Shown here: in pieces, positions 1-11,008 of the stretch | Layout: each line of letters begins with the position of its first letter | Position numbering within the stretch: position 1 is the first letter of the stretch | Assembly: GCA_020881915.1 (NCBI GenBank) | Contig: JAJFPB010000011.1 | Coordinates: 372,001 to 436,000, forward strand | DNA: 64,000 bases | Direction: 5' to 3' | Source: Paramyrothecium sp. XJ0827 | Lineage: Eukaryota; Ascomycota; Sordariomycetes; Hypocreales; Stachybotryaceae | Translations under genes and position numbers: made by a program | Notes under the pieces: generated by a model | What the model saw: the letters and a program-made list of their open reading frames with translations, nothing else | Databases searched by the model: none | Told to the model about the DNA's origin: nothing

Positions 1-2
1 AG

Positions 3-593
3 CATCCTGATTTTATCGGCAAGACACTGAATTTAGACATTGTCATATTCTCTATCGTTATGCACGATATGGGCTGGGCGACAACTAAATCACTTCTGTC
101 TGAGCACAAACGTTTCGAAGTTGATGGTGCGGACATTGCGCGAGCGTACCTCGAGGAGCGGGCACATCAGACTGAGCCGAAGCGGAAGGATGGGCATAAG
201 TGGGATAAGCACCACATCCAGCTTGTCTGGGATGCCATCGCCCTCCATACGACGCCATCCATCGCTAATTATAAGGAGCCTGAGGTGTCCTTGACGCAAA
301 TGGGTATCATGGCGGACTTCTTCGGGTCGAATTTCCCTGGCGGCTTGATTACTCTCGACGAGTATAACGCGGTCGCGGCTCTCTATCCTCGTGTCGGATT
401 CAAGGACGATTTGATTCAGATTATGTGCGGCCTTTGCAGGGACAAGGCGTCGACGACATTTGACAATTTCGTTGGGGAGTTCGGTCTGCGTTTTGGGGTA
501 GATGGGTACGGGGATAAGGACAAGTACGAGAAGAAGTGGGAGGAGAATCGGCTGCTGCCGAAGTTGATTGCAGGATTGGAGTCTTTAGAGTAA
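3..593 (+). CDS. HD-domain protein, cyanamide-hydratase-like (5' end outside window)
   Basis: The frame is open from the left edge of the window, so the start lies outside it; the first internal ATG is at 60. The protein shows the metal-binding HD dyad (MHDMGWA, about residues 20-26 of the visible part) and a downstream helix with DKHHIQLVWDAIALHTT, which is the layout of fungal HD-domain hydrolases related to cyanamide hydratase. Members of this family bind a divalent metal through His and Asp residues and hydrolyse or hydrate small substrates; the substrate cannot be read from sequence. The stop is TAA at 591-593 and no intron is needed. The family is clear, the exact reaction is not. Confidence 0.75.
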   Translation, partial: HPDFIGKTLNLDIVIFSIVMHDMGWATTKSLLSEHKRFEVDGADIARAYLEERAHQTEPKRKDGHKWDKHHIQLVWDAIALHTTPSIANYKEPEVSLTQMGIMADFFGSNFPGGLITLDEYNAVAALYPRVGFKDDLIQIMCGLCRDKASTTFDNFVGEFGLRFGVDGYGDKDKYEKKWEENRLLPKLIAGLESLE

Positions 594-1101
594 CCCTACT
601 CATGTATTCTCAACCAACCCGTATGCCGCGGACGGTTTTGACTCAAAGCACGCATCCCTGCCATAGTAAGAAAAGGATGCGCACTGGTTCCCGTTTGTGC
701 TTTAACTCAAAGCATAGAATGACAGGGGGGGAGGAGGCACGGGGCAGGACACAGTAGCAGGCAGGCAGGGTGAGAGTAAGTAAGGTGGCTGTTTGTTTTG
801 CCGAGAAAAAGCGGGTCCCCGAACAGCACCTGCGCTTCCGATCAGGTCGAACTGCGGCTGCGAGGGCTGACCAGCTCTACTCCATAGAGCCTTATCCAGC
901 CAGGTTACAGCTAGAAGGGGGTCTCGTCACTCCCAAGGGGGGGGGGGCAAAGGGAGGCATAGAGAGAGGCATATCTTCTTTCCCTTCTTGAAACCCTTCT
1001 CTTCTTTCTCTCTTTTCCCTTTCTTCTTCCTATGACCTTCTTTATTCTCTTCCATTCTGTCTCTTCTTATCTCTTTTATAGATAAGAATATAAGGAAAGC
1101 T
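594..1101. other. Intergenic stretch with G-run and polypyrimidine tract
   Basis: No gene is recognisable. There is a run of ten G near 939-950 and a long C/T-rich tract at about 970-1080 on the plus strand, ending just before the OrsD-type relic. The tract could be part of a promoter or transposon end; nothing in the sequence decides this. Confidence 0.5.
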
Positions 1102-1575
1102 ATGGCCAGTGTACTCCCTTTCCTCTATAATATCGAGCATAAGATCATTATCTGCTAGAGATGCGCTACAGGCCTGCCGCCTTGAGCTACCCCATGGGCC
1201 ACGCACCTCCGGGCTGAGCCACACCGCAAGGTCGGCGCCGCGCTTAAGGCTGCGATGGAGCGGCTCCAGGGCTACAAGCTCCGACAGGGCAAGCCGGCGA
1301 GTACAGTAGAGGCGCCGTGCCGGACGATTAAGGGCCTCGCCTCCTTTGCCGGCTGTAGTTATGCCTACCCAGGCTGCGCATATGCTACGCGGCGGAAGCC
1401 GGCTATGGTGTATAAGCACTAGCCGGCGGTCCACTGGAGGCAGGCCTGGCAGCACAGTGAGCCGGATCCGCTCTGGCATGAGTGTACGCTGCAGACCTAC
1501 TTCACAGCTAAGGGGCGGATCGACTACTTCAATGTGGCGGCAGCAACCGAGGGGGAGGCGGCTAGCCCGGGTAGG
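1102..1575 (+). pseudogene. Decayed OrsD/DUF3505-type domain fragment
   Basis: Read in the frame of position 1261, this stretch gives LPFLYNIEHKIIIC, then RTIKGLASFAGCSYAYPGCA, then CTLQTYFTAKGRIDYFNV. The order (a first Cys motif, a G-C...GC...H motif, then a C-LQTYF-F-V motif) matches the OrsD domain (PF12013, formerly DUF3505), a C2H2-like domain in many repeat-associated fungal proteins. In-frame stops lie at 1156 (TAG), 1183 (TGA) and 1420 (TAG); each is one C-to-T change from a sense codon, as expected from RIP or decay. No start codon is seen. Only this domain remains. Confidence 0.6.
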
Positions 1576-1734
1576 CTGCTCAACTAGCAGTACTGATTGA
1601 TAAGGCCTATACTGATACTGATTGATTGATTACCATGCTACTGATACTGATTTATTAGCTTATCAGTAACCGCCAAGATATGACGTAGTTGTGCTTTCAG
1701 CCCGAATGTGTTCGCCGCTCCTATAATCCTCAGC

Positions 1735-2140
1735 CTAAATGGCAGCAGCTAGCGGCACATGCACCTTTCGAATAAGGTCGTTCTTGTTCCAGCTCCCAAG
1801 ACACTCTGTCATCTCAATTGTCTCTGCCCCGAGGCGTGCACGATCATACGAAACGGTACGACGAGCACCTGAAAAGACACGTTCGGCCTTGTCCGACATA
1901 GGCGCAATCGAGAGTACGTTAATAGCCATCTTTTGCAGTCGCCGGTATTCCATCCGTTGCTCCTCTCTGGCCCACCACGCAAGGGGACTAACTGCGATCT
2001 TGCACGGAGAACCGTTAATAAACTTCTCCAGCTCATCCTCATAGTCATGAGTCTCCGTCACGTCGAGCGACTGCGCCACGACTGCGCCAGCTTATCATAT
2101 GCTGTCATCTGGATCTCCGGGGCCTCCTCTGGAGCACCGG
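1735..2140 (-). pseudogene. hAT transposase C-terminal dimerisation fragment
   Basis: The minus-strand frame 2079-1735 carries the hAT dimerisation signature (PF05699): the WWAREEQRMEYRRLQKMAIN region, LSIAPMSDKAERVFSGARR and a TECLGSW-like end. A second frame just upstream (about 2140-2085, PEEAPEIQMTAYDKLAQSW) continues the same protein, so at least one frameshift separates them. The catalytic core and the BED finger are absent. It is a dead 3' piece of a hAT element and borders the 143-bp repeat that begins at 2141. Confidence 0.75.
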
Positions 2141-2283
2141 CTGTTGAAATGAGCATATTATATTGGTTAAAGAAGAAGAAAGGCTAGCGCTAACCAGCGG
2201 AAGCTGTAGACAAGACATCCACATCCCAGCCACCAATGGATCGGAATAGCCATTGATCCGTCAAAAACAACGGATCTCAACAC
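2141..2283. repeat. 143-bp dispersed repeat, copy 1
   Basis: This segment is repeated almost base for base, in the same orientation, at 60762-60905. The visible differences are single G-to-A changes (for example GTTGAAATG against GTTAAAATG, and AGCTGTAG against AGCTATAG). It contains AGGCTAGCGCTAACCAGCGG and ends at AACGGATCTCAACAC. Copy 1 abuts a hAT relic and copy 2 lies just left of piggyBac D. No coding potential is seen. Confidence 0.8.
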
Positions 2284-2452
2284 CGGCAACGGGAAGATCT
2301 TTATACTGACTCCAGACCTGCCGGGCCTCATTGATCGCACCATCATGCCAATCGTCGTGCCAGTTCTGGCGGAAGTATTTCAGTCGCTTTGATGGGTGGA
2401 GAAGTAATGCCGCGGAGTACACAGGCGGGCCGTCGAAGCAAAAACCTGCGAG

Positions 2453-2976
2453 ATGCTCCCTCGTACCACCTGCTTGCCTGAGGCAGGCAATGGCAAGGAC
2501 CTAGCCTTAGATGGCATCACATTGACCAAATCTACGCACGATGTATTCACTACAATGCTAAGCACCGCAAGCAGTAACACTAGACTTCTTGCCCCTCGAG
2601 TCACGACTCACGTGCTCTATGAGCTCGAGGATGCCAGACTAGACACAGAAGGAAAAATGACGGCCGAAGTATTCGATGAGAGATCACGGGATATAATTAT
2701 GGTGTCTGAATACGATGAAGATATATTCGAATATACGCGGGAGATGGAAGTGAGCATCCACATCTTTTGCTTACGGGTTTTTCTAGTAAAAGCTATCCAA
2801 ACGGATCAAACTGATTTCTAGCCCCTATTATATGGACAACCAGACAGAAATCGACTGGTCCATGCGTTTAAGGTCTCATTGATTGGGTTGTCCAGGTGCA
2901 TGGCCAGCTGCTACTTCTTCCAGAGATTTCCTAGCAGTCAATTATATTGACCGATTTCTCATTCGCAAGGCCGTGT
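2453..2976 (+). pseudogene. Broken B-type cyclin copy
   Basis: The first frame (2453-2821) ends in MVSEYDEDIFEYTREME, the start of a mitotic cyclin box (the usual motif is SEYxxxIFxYxxExE). After a GTGAGC...TTTCTAG stretch (2750-2821) that resembles an intron, YYMDNQTEIDWSMR, LIDWVVQVHGQLLLLPE and NYIDRFLIRKAV follow in three different frames. Together these make the N-terminal cyclin fold in the correct order. Frameshifts near 2865 and 2930 and a TAG near 2922 break it, and the C-terminal cyclin fold is not found downstream. It is most likely a duplicated and decayed gene fragment. Confidence 0.65.
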
Positions 2977-4947
2977 TTATCCACAAGCCAGGGAGCTCGT
3001 CCAGGACATGAGGTTGCAAGGCGCTTTTGAGCCGGAAGTAACACAGGTCCACCTCAAGTGTTTTATTCAAGAGTGAGGCAACGCGCTGGGACTTCGCTTG
3101 CAGAGATCCCAAGGTTCACGGTTCAAACATTACAAACGGGCTCTGACTTAGGAATAGCTGTTCATAGACCCGCTCTACACCCTACACACCTTTACGACAT
3201 CCACCCCTTGCTAGACGAACGAAGTCCACCCTCACGCTGGCTCGTGGCATAATGGTGGCGGAGCGTGGATGAGAAGTCAACAATGGCATCGGCCGCACTC
3301 GAATCTTGAGTGTAAAGGCTAAACCTGCAGCTTCGACCGGCTCAAGCAAGCTCAAAGAGGGCAAGTCTACCTTCGTGACTTTATCCAGGTGCCACCGGGA
3401 TATCTTAGTCCATAAAAAGTGAAGCGGTACTACTCGCGCAGTAGCTTTGAGGCATGCGGCGATGTAGTGACGAGAGTATGAATAGCTGGAGGCAGTGTAG
3501 ACACTTGAGGCGAATATCGTGTCGATGAAAGCGGTCGGGTGGCCTTTCATAGCTCGAGACCAATCAATAAGGCGGTCAAGTCTTGGTTGTTAAGGGGTTG
3601 CCGTATGATGATGCGTTGACAAAAATAACATATTTACTGAAACAGCTAGAATTTACAATTTGCTCAGCCCATATCAAGCTATTTCTAGCTTCTATCTCAA
3701 AGTGATAAATCGGTGCCAACTTTAGGAGTTGGTAATGGTCCATATGGTAGATGGCGCCATAGATAGCTTCGAATCTTGCATTCCCACGTTCGTTCGAGCT
3801 GTAAGAAAAGGTGACTCATTATGGCCCAGCCTCAGATGCTCTGATGCTAATCGACTTGAAATTCTAGGGAATATGAACGGCGCGGGAAATAACGCAAGCT
3901 CTGTATCGGGTGGACCAGGATGCACTGCTTTTTATCCGTAAGTACGCCGTTCATGCCCCTTTCATAGAGTCTACTGACACACTCAAAAGGGAGAGATATT
4001 GCCGAGGACGTACATGGCATCAACGTGGCAATGCACCCACCGTTCCGACTTGGCTGGATGATCATATCTGGTCTTTCCGTAACCAGTGCTAGTTGTGTTG
4101 TGTCGAAGCCAGCTACATTTGCAACGGCTGCTCACTGGAATGGCCGGCCAAGGAGAAGAATAGATTGATGGAACCTACAGGGGGAAAGATATACAATAGA
4201 AGACATGGTGTATAGACGATGCTAGCCTATCATCACAATACCTACACATGTTCCAGTCCAAGTACAAGTTCAGCGTCCGTAAGCTAACTTTTCGTTTTAT
4301 TCGAATTGGCCGTTTTTGGCCTCTTGTGAGGCAAGCACAGTGTGATGCAGCGGAATCAATTAAAAAAAAGGAAAAAAAAAGCGGACGCTGAACCTGAACC
4401 GGGCTGGCATATGCGTTAAGACACTTGCCTGACCTCGAGTACCGAAGTGTGGCACTTTTGACGAGTAATAAAGCTGCCGTGCTGACGATCCGAAACCCTC
4501 GCCAGCAATCCGGCCAAGAGTACGTTGGGTGTTATATATGACTCCATTGATGCCTTGGGGATTAAGGGAAATATGGTGGGTATCATGTGGATGCCCACAA
4601 CACAGGTGGCGCAGGAGTCTACGGTCGTTTGTCTGCTGGTATTAAAATGTGCGTACTGCGACATCACCGGGGCGGTTAGAGTTCGTTAGGGAGCTTGTGC
4701 TGCGGACACTTGTTGCTGATCGACTCCCTGTTTCATGCACCGCCATCTTCAGCCTGGCTTTGTGAGGAAAGAAGAAGGAGATAAACCTTTCTATGTATGC
4801 AGTCAGTTTACCGATGCAGTGGCTGCCGTGCCGCAAGCTACCTACGAGATCAACTCTCTGTCTCTTCGGCATTCTTACCTTCCAGAGCATAGGAATTGGA
4901 AAGCCAACATAACGAAGTCGGTAACAGCATTGAGTGCCAATGTGCGG
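2977..4947. other. About 2 kb without a confident gene
   Basis: Only weak open frames are present. The best candidate is a plus-strand spliced frame beginning at ATG 3729 or 3735. Intron-like segments lie at 3801-3867 (GTAAGA...GCTAAT...CTAG) and from about 3941 (GTAAGT...TACTGACAC...AAAG). The exons joined give ITQALYRVDQDALLFIRE and a following basic stretch, but exon 2 opens with an in-frame TGA at 3874. I do not recognise it and it may be a decayed gene. A short A-rich run lies near 4362-4380. Confidence 0.35.
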
Positions 4948-5200
4948 TTAACTAGCATTGACGTCTGATCCATTCTCGATAAGAAGTCTTGCTACCACTT
5001 CACGGCCGTTTCCTGAGGCCCATAAGAGGGGTGTCGATCCATCCTTGCTGTTTGCATTAATGTCTACTTCATTCGCGGTAAGAAGCCTCACTGCAGCTTC
5101 CGGCCGTTCCGTAAGGCTGACCAGAGTGGTGTCCATCCATCTCTGCTGCTAGCATTGATGTCTACTCCATTCCTTCATGCCGCATGGGCGGGATCACAGA
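4948..5200 (-). pseudogene. Ankyrin-repeat fragment 1
   Basis: The minus frame 5136-4948 gives about two ankyrin units (VDINANSKDGSTPLLWASGN, then REVVARLLIENGSDVNAS). A further unit, VDINASSRDGWTPLW, lies just upstream in another frame (about 5185-5135), so a frameshift splits the array. The TPLxxA and LLxxGxDVN signatures are unmistakable. Fungal ankyrin arrays usually sit behind NACHT or other STAND domains, but no such domain remains here. It is a dead remnant. Confidence 0.7.
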
Positions 5201-5394
5201 CGCAGAGTTCACCGGTCCGATCTCAAGCTGCAAAGTCAGACCTTTGTCGAACAAGTATGCTGCCAGGAACAAGGGGACCAGGACGGAGTAAGTCTTTCCA
5301 AAGATCCCTCCGAGCCTTGACGTGGCTATCGAGCACGCCACATACACCGAAGTCGCAGAGGCTTTTTAGGGTACATTGACTCAAGCTTTGATGA

Positions 5395-5874
5395 CTACTT
5401 TACCGCCACCCCTGTTGCCAAACTCCCCACAGGTTACAACTCTATCTAAAAGACACCCCTACAAGGAAATACCGAGATAACTTCACGAGTTGGTGGAATC
5501 TGTGGCGTCACTCGGCTGGGAACAAGGGCTTGATCCGCAAGAATTACGAGCTCCTTGACGAGATTCACCCAGGTCGTCTTAGAACTGTCGAGTGGTTTAG
5601 GCGCGAGGACAAGCGAAGGAGGGACCTGGGGCTTTGGTCTCTAGAAGCATCATTACGGTGTTTTCTAATAATTTACTATGTAGTATCCCCGCCAGCAGTA
5701 TCCCTTCCCGCAGGTACACTTAAAGCTGCATTGGAGGCCCCTGGTAAAACTGGCCTCTACTTCCATCCGGGTCAAAGTCAAGGCCTTGGAGCGCAAGCGC
5801 ATGGACAAATTTGCGATCGAACTTCTCCAAGCAGTAACGAGCAATCATTTCAATCCCTTGAGAGCTCGAATTAG
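5395..5874 (+). other. Unrecognised open frame, no start codon
   Basis: The frame is open from 5395 to the stop at 5872-5874. It includes DNFTSWWNLWRHSAGNKGL and RKNYELLDEIHPGRLRTVEW, which look protein-like, but there is no ATG and no family I can name. Its 3' third overlaps the 3' end of the DJ-1-like gene on the other strand, so that part is probably chance. It is most likely a decayed exon. Confidence 0.25.
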
Positions 5875-6529
5875 CGGGATGTAGCCTCGGTTCGTCTCTC
5901 GAGCAGCACTTACCACAACCAGCACCTCCAGAAGTCCAGAGCTCACCATCGCCACCTTGGCCGGCGTACGGCTTCGGCGTGGCGACCCAACGCTGATCGA
6001 GCCACTCGACGTCGGGGAGCATGTTTTTGGCCAAGGCTAGCGCCCCCCTATTGGTAGTAGCCTTGAGACCTTTCATGACGCCAGAGCTAGCGAGCCACAA
6101 ACTGCCTATGCACGTGGTGAAGAAGACTGGCGTCTGGCTCCAGGCTTCTTTGAGAAACTTATCGGCAGCTGCCGGGCGGTGGGAGGGATGGGGACCGCCA
6201 ATATAGATGATGTCGAGGTCGCGCGGGCAGTCATCATAAGTGGTGTTGGGGACGAACTTGATGCCTGGCGTTATTGGGGCAGGGTCCATAGTGGTGGCTA
6301 TATAGTAAAAGGTAGTATCCATAGTTTGATCCCGGAAGGACTCTAGGCGCGGCTCAATAGTAACCATCTGGTCAAAATACTCGGTAGAGAGGTTGCCCAT
6401 GATATCAACACCGACAATGTCGCTAAGCTGGACTCCCTCAAGCATAACGCCGATGCGTAGAGACTTGTGGCCAGTGGATGAACTCATACTAAGCCGTTGC
6501 GGATGGCGAGAAATAAATAATTTATTCAA
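5720..6529 (-). CDS. DJ-1/PfpI family protein (class I glutamine amidotransferase-like)
   Basis: Two exons on the minus strand: 6529-5914, a 57-nt intron (5913-5857, GTAAGT...CAAG), then 5856-5720. Splicing gives about 250 residues. The Rossmann-like core begins LRIGVMLEGVQLSDIVGVD, followed by DLDIIYIGGP. The nucleophile elbow is FFTTCIGSLWLASSGVMKG, with the cysteine of CIGS in the expected place, and SGGAGCGIEMIARYCLE is the family's C-terminal helix. Without splicing this last motif is interrupted, which supports the intron. The start could also be the ATG at 6487 (MSSSTG). Fungal members are cytosolic enzymes of uncertain substrate. The gene looks intact. Confidence 0.85.
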   Translation of the reverse strand: MNKLFISRHPQRLSMSSSTGHKSLRIGVMLEGVQLSDIVGVDIMGNLSTEYFDQMVTIEPRLESFRDQTMDTTFYYIATTMDPAPITPGIKFVPNTTYDDCPRDLDIIYIGGPHPSHRPAAADKFLKEAWSQTPVFFTTCIGSLWLASSGVMKGLKATTNRGALALAKNMLPDVEWLDQRWVATPKPYAGQGGDGELWTSGGAGCGKCCSRDEPRLHPANSSSQGIEMIARYCLEKFDRKFVHALALQGLDFDPDGSRGQFYQGPPMQL

Positions 6530-6867
6530 AGGCTCGACAGCAGAGTGCTGGCTCTTCCCGACGGCTCTTCTTTACTATGATGTATGTTAGAGTATTTATA
6601 TTTGCTTACACCCAGCTCCAGGTAACTCCTTCCCGCCCCACCAGATATGGCCAATTAGGACTAAAGTCAATTTCCATTAACCCGACTCCGACGGCATCCG
6701 GATCGTTGAAATTAAGTGTCCCTATTTTTAAGTCCCCTAGTGTCAATGCTTTAAGTGGTTCCGTAAACTAGGTGGAGCTGAGGGAGAGTTCGTTCTATTG
6801 CGGCTAGACTCTAGAACTAAGTTCCGTGCTTCCTCGGCACTTGTAACCGGGCCGCGAATGTACACGG
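6530..6867. other. Upstream region of the DJ-1-like gene
   Basis: No gene is seen. This is the probable promoter side of the minus-strand DJ-1-like gene. No clear TATA box or repeat stands out. Confidence 0.4.
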
Positions 6868-7180
6868 ATGAATGCAGGATCTAACTGTGTGCTGCAGCTT
6901 ATATCTACCGGCTGGCAGATGGCCAGTAAAGACTTCCGACGCGTCATCCGCAGAGAGAAGAGACTCTACTGGCGTAACCTCATCGACACTGTTTCTGATA
7001 TCAGCTTTTATGTTCAAAGAGGCGAGCTGGGGCACTACAACCTCCTCTTCTCCAGATCGGTGATGTGGTCAACGAGACCCAGTTGGAAATGGCCAAGGCA
7101 CTACGGCGTGCCACATGGAACGGTCGCACTGCTGAGGACGACATCGCGGATCCCTGGACTTGAGGAACCGTCCAAAAGAG
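6868..7180 (+). pseudogene. LINE ORF2 fragment (between endonuclease and reverse transcriptase)
   Basis: One frame gives ASKDFRRVIRREKRLYWRNL followed by IDTVSD. A second frame from about 7041 gives PPLLQIGDVVNETQLEMAKA and LRRATWNGRTAEDDIADPW. This matches the linker between the endonuclease and the reverse transcriptase in Tad/I-like fungal LINEs, where a basic KRxYWRNLID helix comes before the RT domain. The two parts are out of frame and neither catalytic domain remains. It is a dead fragment, distinct from the full LINE at 34-39 kb. Confidence 0.55.
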
Positions 7181-8295
7181 CCCCCCGCTATGCGTGGAGC
7201 GTCAGCCATGTGGGTATCGTCAGAACGCTCGCCATAGAGTTTTTGATGGTTTTTGGTTACTCTATGTACCAATTAGTGTGAGGCCGATACATTCATGGTT
7301 CTTATCGATGTCAATGGGATAACCGCAGCTCACTAAAGATAACTACGCAACAAGTTATGCAACGCCGAGGCCTCTCTTTAATCTGACCAGAACCACCTTA
7401 TCCCGCTGATTACGGTGATCTACTTTATTCTATTTTACTGCGCGGGAGCATTTGGCTTTATTTACATTTCCCCTGCAAGCGAAATCATGTCATTCCAGCC
7501 CACTTCTAGCCAATGGGCCCATGCAGTTAAAGCGGCTCCTGCCTGCGAGAATGGACTTACAGAATTTGACTTCCAGTGCCCATTGGGCTTCAGAGGAACC
7601 AAACCTCCGATACAGATAAGAGAATTTCTATCATTTATATTATAAAGTAACGTTACTGTAACTCACGATTCATCAACATCATAAATTCTGAACTAGTTCT
7701 ATCCGATCTATCACAGGTTTAATGACATGGCGGCAGTAAAGGCAAACAATAGGTGGTCAAGTGAGCGCGAATAACGCGTCCAAGCGGCCAGTTGCTAAAA
7801 TACGTCTTTATGTTGGTTAAATGTTCATGTACTTCTTAATCATACTAGTTCAAGTGGGACAAGCAAGTAACAAGGTCATACTGGGCTGGGTATTAGATAA
7901 GTCCCTAACTGCCTCCAAATAGCGAACTGACGCGATAAGTGTCACTTGCAGTTGTTCGCGCAGTGTTGAGAACTTGAGATATTGAAGAATTTGTACACAT
8001 TTTTCGAATCGTCTTGCCGGAGCCTATTTAGTTGTATAAGTGTTGTATTGTGAATTCAAAATGATAGTCGCTGTTGATGTGTGCTTGAAGCGCGGGTTTG
8101 TAACTCCAAAATGGGGGAACTTTTGACTGCGTTCATGACGATGTGGCATCCTTTGAGCAAACCTTACGCACACATATCAAGACTTATCTAATTCGAATGA
8201 AGAATCCAGAACATTTGAATGGTACTACCTTTATTGTGTGCATTATAAAATCGCGCTGCGATAAGCTTCATGGTGTTTAAGCAACTCCCCTCGGC
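7181..8295. other. About 1.1 kb without a recognisable gene
   Basis: A 76-codon frame at 7415-7645 (starting MIYFILFYCAGAF) is the longest on the plus strand and I do not recognise it. The remainder is rich in stops on both strands and is probably decayed intergenic or transposon DNA. Confidence 0.4.
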
Positions 8296-8560
8296 GTGAC
8301 GAGAAAAACAGCAAAATCAGATTTACAGTCTCGCTGCGCCAACTTGCCACGGCCACCCATAGTGGTGTCTGGGCATCGCGATCAGTCTAGTTGATATTGA
8401 CCTCGCCTGTATCAATAGCGCCTTCACAATACTCTCACATCCACTCTGTGCAGGATGTCGTCAACTATGCCAAGGTTAAGCAGCAACGACTGCGCCGTAT
8501 CATGCCCATAGTACGAAGCCTGCCAAAACGTAACGGCCTTCCTTTCTGTCCAAGTGGAAA
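8296..8560 (-). pseudogene. Ankyrin-repeat fragment 2
   Basis: On the minus strand one frame gives SYYGHDTAQSLLLNLGIV and a second gives TDRDAQTPLWVAVASWRSE. Both are ankyrin units (the GHDxxxxLLLxxG and DxxTPLxxA signatures). An in-frame TAG precedes the second unit, and the two are in different frames. Like the fragment at 4948-5200 it lies on the minus strand, so the two could be parts of one lost gene split by the sequence between, although nothing proves it. Confidence 0.55.
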
Positions 8561-9234
8561 AGCATGTCCGTATCTGAAGGCCATTGCTGCGCCTTCCAAT
8601 GAATGTCGGCCACCACCGCAGGCCAAGTGCTCTTTCAAGCTTCCCATATTAGTTCTCAACCTCTTCAATGGTTATTGGAGGTTAAATCCCATGTTTGTTC
8701 CTCACAACAAAATTGAGCAGCGTAAAAAAAAACGATAAAAAAATAAAAAAATATGAGCTTCCAGCCCTCTGAGCAATTTTCCATTGTGCAATTGCCTTTT
8801 TTCCAAATCCATTTGAGACGATCAGATGGAAGACCACCGGTACGCTGTATCTTTAATGTGGTTTTGACGGCTTTCCTCCTAGTGAAGGTGTAATTAGCAG
8901 TTGTACGCTAAATAATTTGGTTATGCCCCAATCCTCCAGGTGGCATGACATGTTTAGTCACGTTACCGCCAAATTACTACCTGATACTCATGACCAGTAT
9001 TTTCGAAGCTTCTCGGGAACATTGATTTCAGGTGATCGGTGCATGTCTTTTGCTAGACCCCCCTAAGAGGAGATGGCAAATGGCCGTCTATGACGACGCT
9101 AGATTCCTCTGTATTCCGTTGGAACATCGTTCCATTGGCTTATGACGGGCTCCAGTGCTATTGCTAAGGACACTTGTGTGTCTGAGTATCTCTTCATGCG
9201 CCTCCGCATACTTAGGAAAAACTGGACGAGCTAT
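8561..9234. other. Gap downstream of the tannase gene
   Basis: No gene is recognised. An A-rich stretch at 8727-8752 and several short frames are present. This region follows the 3' end of the minus-strand tannase gene and should include its 3' UTR. Confidence 0.4.
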
Positions 9235-11008
9235 TTATGTCGTGCAATGCCAACATTCCGCTGCCTTAGGATCTTCACAGCCGGCTAAAAGACGAGCTTT
9301 CTGCGGATAAGGGCATAGTATACGGTTCCATTCTTCCCCCCTGTTGTTAATGAATGTAACAGGTGAGCTTTTCGGCGCCGTTCCGTTTTCGACCCAGGCG
9401 CGCAGCTGCTCGAACATTGCAGTGGGCTGCCCTCCCAATCCGCCGGAGCAGTGGGCAAGCCCAGGGATCTCAAAGTGCCGATAGAAGTCGTGGACGTCTG
9501 GTAATAGGTTGGAAACGTCTTGGTAGTACGCTTCGGTCCCTTTTGGGGGAATCAGGTCATCTGCCTATCGCGCTCATAGTCAACAAGTGGACACCAGGAT
9601 GTGGTCATCATTTGAGACTTGAAAACATAATACTTACAAGCCCATGCCAACTCAGCATTTTTCCTCCAGCGTCTCGGAATGCAGACAGATCTGCATCATC
9701 TGTTCCAAAAAAAGAAGAGAACTCCTGGATGCCTTGGTGCACCAGGCGATGAAATTCCTCTCCGGTAATGTTTACAACATTAAAACTTGAGTCCTTGGCT
9801 AGAAACAATTGCATCCACCGGGAGCCAAGGGGGTTAGGCCTACCAGCGCATTCACTAGCGCCAGAACAATTAGTGCCTGCGACGCCGCCTTGAAAGCCCT
9901 CTATGCCAGTTAGATTGGTTCCGGGATTTAATCCATGCCAGATCTTCTTTCCTGAAGACGATGTCATTCCCATCCACGTCGCATTCACAACGGACGCAGC
10001 ACCAATACTTATTTGTCTCTCGCCACCTGTTCTCGAGCAGTCAATATGTTCCCCCACCAGTTGGAAAGGATCGAAACTCCTTAAGCACATTTCTACCTCC
10101 GTGATGATCCCATCGACCACACCATCTAGGCTGTCACAGGCAGAGATGACGCCTTGCACGATGGCATCAACCTCGCATTCATGCGGGTATTCATCAAACA
10201 TGTTCATATATTGCTGCGGCCAAAAGATGCTGCTGCACACCTGAGGCAAGTTGAGAGCTGGAGCGCCAGCAGCGATGCCGTCAAATGCTTGCGGATAACG
10301 CTGCGCAAGCATTAAACCCTGCCGACCGCCTTGTGAGCACCCGTTCCAATAGCTGTACACGGGGGGTCTGCCGTAGAAGCTCTTCAAGAGATGCTTTGCT
10401 ATAATAGCCTGCTTCATGTCAACCAAGAGCCGAGACGTTAGTTGACCAGACGGCTTGCCACGTACTTCTTCATTCAATGATACAGAGCCAAATGTTTGAG
10501 CCAAGTTCAGATCAATATTCCCAGGACTGAGGAGAGCCCAAGAGCTTGCATCAAGCGCCTGAGCATCAACTCCTAATCCAGCATCCGTGGTGACCGTGGC
10601 ATATCCTTCCGTTAACGCACCGGCCATTGTCGTATAGGGGATGAAGAAACGCCCAGCGGCGAATCCTCCACCGCCTGCAGCATATAGTCGTTCGTTCCAA
10701 TCACTCACAGGAAGCCAGGCCTCCACGTTCACTCGGTCGTTGGTACCGGGGTGCGTATATGTGACAGTGACGTTGCAAAAAGCCAAGTTTTCTGCGGTGG
10801 TAGATGGGTGAATGTATCTAAGAGCGGCATCCGACTCCATCGTATAGTTTGTCACTAAAGAGGCGGCGATGGAGATAACTTCTGCTCCGAAGACGTACGG
10901 TAGAGTCGTAAATGTCTCGGGCGCGCAAGCGCCGCCTAGCGTAGAGGAAAGTGCCATGAACGAGATGCTAACCCTACAAGGCTTTGTTAACCAAAATGTT
11001 TGAAACAA
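9235..11008 (-). CDS. Tannase / feruloyl esterase family protein, probably secreted
   Basis: Two exons: 11008-9638 and 9564-9235, with a 73-nt intron (9637-9565, GTAAGT...GATAG). Splicing gives 566 residues, normal for the family (PF07519). The serine nucleophile is in YWNGCSQGGRQG (about S225), the aspartate in WHGLADDLIPP (about 459-460) and the histidine in PGLAHCSGG (about 495). The cysteines next to Ser and His form the family's CS-D-HC pairing. Family members hydrolyse ester bonds of tannins or feruloylated plant polymers outside the cell. The N-terminus (MFQTFWLTKPCRVSISFMAL) could act as a signal peptide but is not a typical one; the ATG at codon 18 is an alternative start. No break is seen. 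Confidence 0.88.

Noticed and set aside
3182..3550. 122-codon minus-strand frame
   Set aside because: No recognisable motif, no good context and no link to the cyclin relic beside it; probably chance.
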